Shown piece by piece: positions 53,547 to 64,000 of a stretch of 64,000 bases of DNA (the stretch's first letter is position 1; every line of letters begins with the position of its first letter). The stretch is from Anarhynchus alexandrinus. Its lineage: Eukaryota; Chordata; Aves; Charadriiformes; Charadriidae. The notes under the pieces are model-generated. The model saw nothing but the letters and a program-made list of their open reading frames with translations. It had not been told where the DNA came from and did no database searches. The stretch lies in contig VUYV01000054.1 in NCBI GenBank assembly GCA_008711295.1, positions 556,006 to 620,005 of the forward strand. Direction: 5' to 3'. The translations under genes and the position numbers were made by a program.

Positions 53547-54540
53547 AAAAATGAAGGTAACATCAAGTAAAAAGCAAAACTAAAGAATAGGTAGAACATT
53601 TTACTTTCGTCAAACCTTAAATGCAAAGTATATTAAAAAAACATGGTTTGGAATTTCAAGAACAGGAATATAAACATGTATTTGCTATCCCAGAAAAAAA
53701 TTCATGCGGGTGTTACAGTATTTGATCATTCTCTACATCCACTGGTATGCAACATCAACTTAATGTTATTAAATAGATACAGAGATACCATAAATTCATA
53801 CAAATACCAGGGTCTTCTGACCTCAATTATATTGTAAATCAAGCAAATCTGTTCTTTGGTAATTGGAGTAGGTTCATTTTCCATTCCAATGCAGGACTGT
53901 TAGGAGACCATATTAGCTCCTCGTCTCAGAAAATTACACCTCCTGTAGACATAGTCTGGGCTACTTTTGTCACAAGAAAATAATATTAGAGGTATAAATG
54001 CAAAGAAGTTAAAAGTATTCATTCCTCGTGGTGGCTGTTTCAGGAAAAAAAATCCAAAGTCTCTCCTTCTCTATTCACTGTTTAATCTAGGTAACATTTA
54101 GACTCATATGTAAAGGTATTTTGATAGATGGGAATGTACACATGCACACTTTCAGTTTAAATAAAGAGACCTGTGTGGAGAATGGCAATTTAAAGTTAGC
54201 ATGACTTGAAGGTATGCCCATAATAAAGTTCAAAGATTTAGTAAACCGGGACGTTACAAATCCAAAAAAGTGTTTCTCGATTTTTTTCATCTTCCCTTTT
54301 TCAACAAAGACTGACAGAATATACATATACAGGTTGACATTTTGATTTATCCAAAACAATTTTCACTTTGCTCAGTTTGCAAGTCCTATTGACTAAAATG
54401 TAATATAATTCACAACAAAATATTTTCAGTAAGTGAAACAATAAGCAAAGAAAACCAAAACTAAGCTCAGAAGCTAAGTGGTTTAGAAAGCCTGGTAACA
54501 TCTATGTGTGCGTTAAGTGTGTCTATAATTTTTTTTTTTT

Positions 54541-54615
54541 ATACATTATATATATAGACACACACACACATATATATACACACACGTGCGCACATGCGCA
54601 CACGCACACACACAT
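54541..54615. repeat. TA/CA/CG alternating microsatellite
   Basis: About 75 bases of nearly perfect purine-pyrimidine alternation: TA runs, CA runs and interspersed CG steps (GTGCGCACATGCGCACACGC). A T12 run precedes it on the plus strand. In the CDC73 sense direction it reads as UG repeats with UGCG interruptions, inside the probable 3' UTR. Confidence 0.95.
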
Positions 54616-54987
54616 TTGTAACCTGCAGTGAAGATCAATCTATTTTCTAATAAGGAACAAAACACATTATTTAAAAATGTAGCTAATATAACAAAACGGA
54701 GAAGAAACTGCTGCTATCAAAATATACAATTTGGATTGCAGACTAGAAGGCTAACAACATTAAAAAAATAGTTTTAAGCAAAACCCCTTTGCTTCTGAAT
54801 AAGAACAGGTATCAACCTGCCATAGCATGAAGCATCCAAACAAGATTTTATAAAAAGTTTAAACTGTGACCCTTCTTCATTTGTAAAGTTCTTGACGTAT
54901 CATATAGTGCGAACTCTGGTCTCCAAACTGGAGCCCCTTTCATTTTTCTCAATCCATACTTCAGGAAATAAATGGCAGCTGAAGAAT

Positions 54988-60739
<5,752 letters not shown>

Positions 60740-63700
60740 CTTGGGGAATAAAGAAACATTGAGTAGACAAAAGCAATTTATTTGATGTAATCAGCAGGAA
60801 AAGTAACAACTTTATCAGAACTTTGCATTATTGGCAACAGTCACTGAAGCCATCATCTCATTTTCACTATGCCAAGGGTTCATCACTACTCATTCAGAAG
60901 AGCAAACAACCTAAGAATAATGTTTCAGAAGCCCTTAAAAACAGTTGTACTAAAATGTCCTCTGTCCCTCAAAACTACAGCCAGACCCGCTATGCATCCG
61001 TCACATTCCTCACCTACCTTATCCCAATACATCTGCAGCTGAGAAGCCTCATCACAACCCGCTGAATGGCTATAACTCATCCTTTTTAGCGATCAAGGGT
61101 AACACGGGGAAGGTCGGGCACTAAGAAACAATGGCTTCCTGGAGCAAATTGCAGAGCTTCTGCTCTTGGAGCCATTAGAATTATGTTTTCTCAAGAAAGG
61201 TGAGATTTTTGGTCAAAAAGGTTTTTGAGTGAGGTTTTATTTTTTTTGGATGATGGTAATTTTACATTATCAATGATTCATCTGGTGACTATGATGTATG
61301 ATACTACAATTCTGGATTTTATTTTTTTTTTCCTAAGTATCTTCTCTGATAGCTTAAGCATTTGGAAAATAAGGATAATGTGATCCTCATGTCTCATGTA
61401 ATCTCTGTATGACAAAAGTAAATGCTTAAGATGTGACCCCCCTGAATGAATTATAGATCTTTTATTTTTCAGGCCCCCACTTTAAAAAAAAAAAAAGTGA
61501 ATTTTCATTTCAAGAGTCTCTTCTTTATGGCAATGATAAAATAAAATACACAGAACAGTTCTCAAAATTGGCATCATAAATGTGAGAGTAGCGCAAGCCT
61601 TTTTAATGATGAATCTCAGTGGATTTTGTCAAAAGGGAAGATAACAAAATCACACATTTTATGGAACTAAAACTATGACACAGAAAGGTAAGCTGATGCG
61701 ACCAGTATCACCTGCCAGGCCAGCAAAAGAGCAGAGCTCAGACCTACCTCCTCCTAATATTCTGGTCAGAACCACCCAGCTGCGCTACTGTTTGCTGCTG
61801 ACATTTCATTTCCAAAACTTCTGATAAAAAGAACCACTATGTTTCACTTAATTGCAAAATTTAACAGAGTATTGGTGCTACATTTTAAAAACACAGTACT
61901 CTACATAATTGGTAAGATTTCTCTTCATTATAGTACAGATGGTGCTTTTTAAAAGTTTACTATGTTTTTCGAGTAAGTTGTTTGCACCGTTTCTATTCAT
62001 TCTCTTCAACCTATTTCTATTTGAATACTAAAACCCAATTTGAATGTGATTAAACAGGCAGACTGCACTTCCTAGTGCTGGAAAGATAGAAAAAAGGAAT
62101 GAAAAATGAAATATGAGGAAAAGTTCATTATTCAGTCAACTTGAAAATACTGTTTTTTGCTAACATCTTATATCCAATGAGAAAATGGCAGCTTGGGGAA
62201 AAAAAAACAAACATGTTTTAAGGCAGCACCTGGAAATTGTCAATAAACCTTCAAGCAAAACTATTTTATTTTCTTAACATAAATAAACAGATGAAGCCCC
62301 CTTCTACTCTTCATGATTTAACAGTGTTTCAAAAACAGAGTCACAACCAATGTCTGAAGTGTGTGTCCAAATGCACACAACTGCACTAGAAAATTAAAAA
62401 GAACCCTGCAAATGACTATGAATTGTGCATTAAAGTTGACTAACATTGCAAATATAGAAAAAGTATTACAGATGTTAAATGATAAGCTGTAAATTAAATT
62501 ATGATTATCTGTCTAGTACATGTAAAACACCACCATTCTAAGGAAAATACAGACAAAAGCGCTATACAGGATACACTGGGAAAAAGTACACTTAGGCCAC
62601 CTAGAATATTATAAAAAACCCCAACATTAAGACAGTAATTTCACCAATAATTGAAGTAATTAGAAAATAGTTAATATTTACATATATTTTATCTACCACA
62701 ACCGACTTGACACATAATCGTGTGCTATACACATCAGTGTTCAACACAGTTGTTCTTTGAAAAAGCTGTGTGACATCAGCATTAAGTACTTCTAGTGAAG
62801 TTGCTAATTTAAAAACTCAAAAGTGAGGTGCAACTTTAATCATGAGCATACCTAATGGTCTGTCCTGCCAACATGTTGCAGGCTTTGCTTTGCCAATACT
62901 AACTGACAGGAAACTGTATTTTATAACTTAAAACGAGGATTTGCTTGGTGGTCTTGAGCTTTTAAGAAAACCATTCATCAGTCTCTCCTCACCCATCAAA
63001 ACTAAGGAATCTGGGATGGAAAGATGGAAATAAAATGTTTGGGGTTTTTTGTTTGGTTGGTTGGGTTTTTTTTTGTTTTGTAAATAATTTTAAAAATTAC
63101 AACATCCACCTCCTTCCCTGCCTCCAAACTCCTTTTACCCCAGTGGCAAGGTCTATATGAAAAGCCAGAATCACCTAAAATAGTGGAGAGTGTGAGAATT
63201 TTGGTTTTTATTACATGTCCCATGCACTGAATGAGAACAAACTCTTACACAATATGTAAATAAAAAACAAACAGCCATACATACATTATAGTGATAACCA
63301 AACATTCATATGAACAGCAACCTAGAAGGTCACATTTTTAATTTAATTTGTAAATGTGAGAAAGCAAACACGTTTTAAATGAAAAGAGGAAACCTAGCCA
63401 CCCCTATCAAATTAGACAAGAAGCAATATTGCTATTCGACAGAGTCTAACCATTTTATCACTGTATCTGAGACCCCTCAAAGTTGGTTGAAACAGGCATT
63501 CTCAATTCTACTTCTAGCTTTAAATGTTTCTGTGTTTAAGAATTCATTTCAACACTGGTTTATTGACAGTTTCTCTCCATTTCAGCTAGAAACTGTGTTA
63601 TAGCCATTAAAGCACCACTCGGTTGTGCCTCAGTTATGTATCTTCTAGACAATAGCTTTAGTTTTATTTACTGTAAAAATCTGAATGTTTTTTTGAACTC

Positions 63701-64000
63701 ATTTCTCCAGGACAGCACATGAAATATCTTGTTATCTGAATTTTCTGAAGAAAAAAATATCAACGAGCAGATTCACATGGAAGAATAGAGAAGACGACGG
63801 TCAAAGAAAGCAGTGAAGGAAATGCTTACATATACGTACACACACAGAGCACAGTTTACAGTTAGTTTAGGAAATATATGCTTGCATTTCCAGGAACCAT
63901 CGATTCAGTAAGTATAATAACAGCCCTGTGCTCAAGAATTGAGAATCAATAGAAATTACTGTATGATTATAAATATGATCATGACTTACTCCATCACTAC
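60740..64000 (-). other. CDC73: CDC73 intron 13, 3' portion (runs off the window)
   Basis: I looked on the minus strand for the preceding exon, which should encode a segment like ITMLNAKDLLQDLK, and for the long B3GALT2 reading frame. Neither was found, so this is taken as intron. It has a T/G tract at 63038-63080 and nothing else notable. Confidence 0.8.

Larger units (their letters stand above)
53217..54987 (-). other. CDC73: Probable CDC73 3' UTR
   Basis: Sequence after the CDC73 stop with no coding exon, AT-rich, ending at a candidate AATAAA (53222-53217). An earlier AATAAA at 53546-53541 would give a UTR of about 1.4 kb instead of 1.8 kb. No canonical signal lies in the first 1.4 kb after the stop. 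The extent is inferred from signals only. Confidence 0.45.

Noticed and set aside
60740..64000. CDC73 exon 13 or nested B3GALT2
   Set aside because: I searched for the expected peptide and for a long single-exon frame and found neither in this part of the intron.

Overview
The window looks like a bird chromosome (or, less likely, another CR1-rich sauropsid such as a crocodilian or turtle). Three things point this way. The DNA is AT-rich with long non-coding stretches. It carries several CR1 (chicken repeat 1) LINE fragments, some with the typical ATTCTATG-type 3' ends. It contains intron-split vertebrate exons of CDC73. Nothing looks prokaryotic.

The one gene I can identify is CDC73 (parafibromin, a Paf1-complex subunit), on the minus strand at the right end. 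Its last four coding exons lie at 60739-60578, 58687-58587, 56426-56285 and 55024-54988. The joins are exact in splice site and reading phase and give the final 146 residues and the stop. By matching to the human gene I call them exons 14-17. Earlier exons must lie beyond position 64000. A 3' UTR probably runs left from 54987 to a polyadenylation signal near 53217 (or 53541). It would include a UG-repeat tract about 370 bases after the stop.

Everything left of about 53200 is, as far as I can read, non-coding DNA downstream of CDC73. It holds repeats of very different ages: ancient CR1/L3-like remnants (6985-7190, 17935-18165), older CR1 pieces (2385-2656, 44565-44905), and younger 5'-truncated CR1 copies (21313-21919 minus, 35131-36220 plus). 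There is also a solo retroviral LTR with a perfect 6-bp target duplication (31923-32695) and a second probable solo LTR with a 62-bp tandem duplication (36580-37306). Another CR1 (57190-57840), itself split by a second CR1 3' end, lies in CDC73 intron 15.

Other structure includes a GC-rich 25-bp minisatellite (44082-44202), a 212-bp-period tandem duplication in a pyrimidine-rich block (27731-28113), an A15-G20 tract (13485-13519), a G-quadruplex-type run (51320-51344) and several microsatellites. I found no tRNA, rRNA, CRISPR array or intact viral gene, and no convincing novel system. The most useful observations are the CDC73 exon models, the LTR boundaries and the nested CR1 in the intron.
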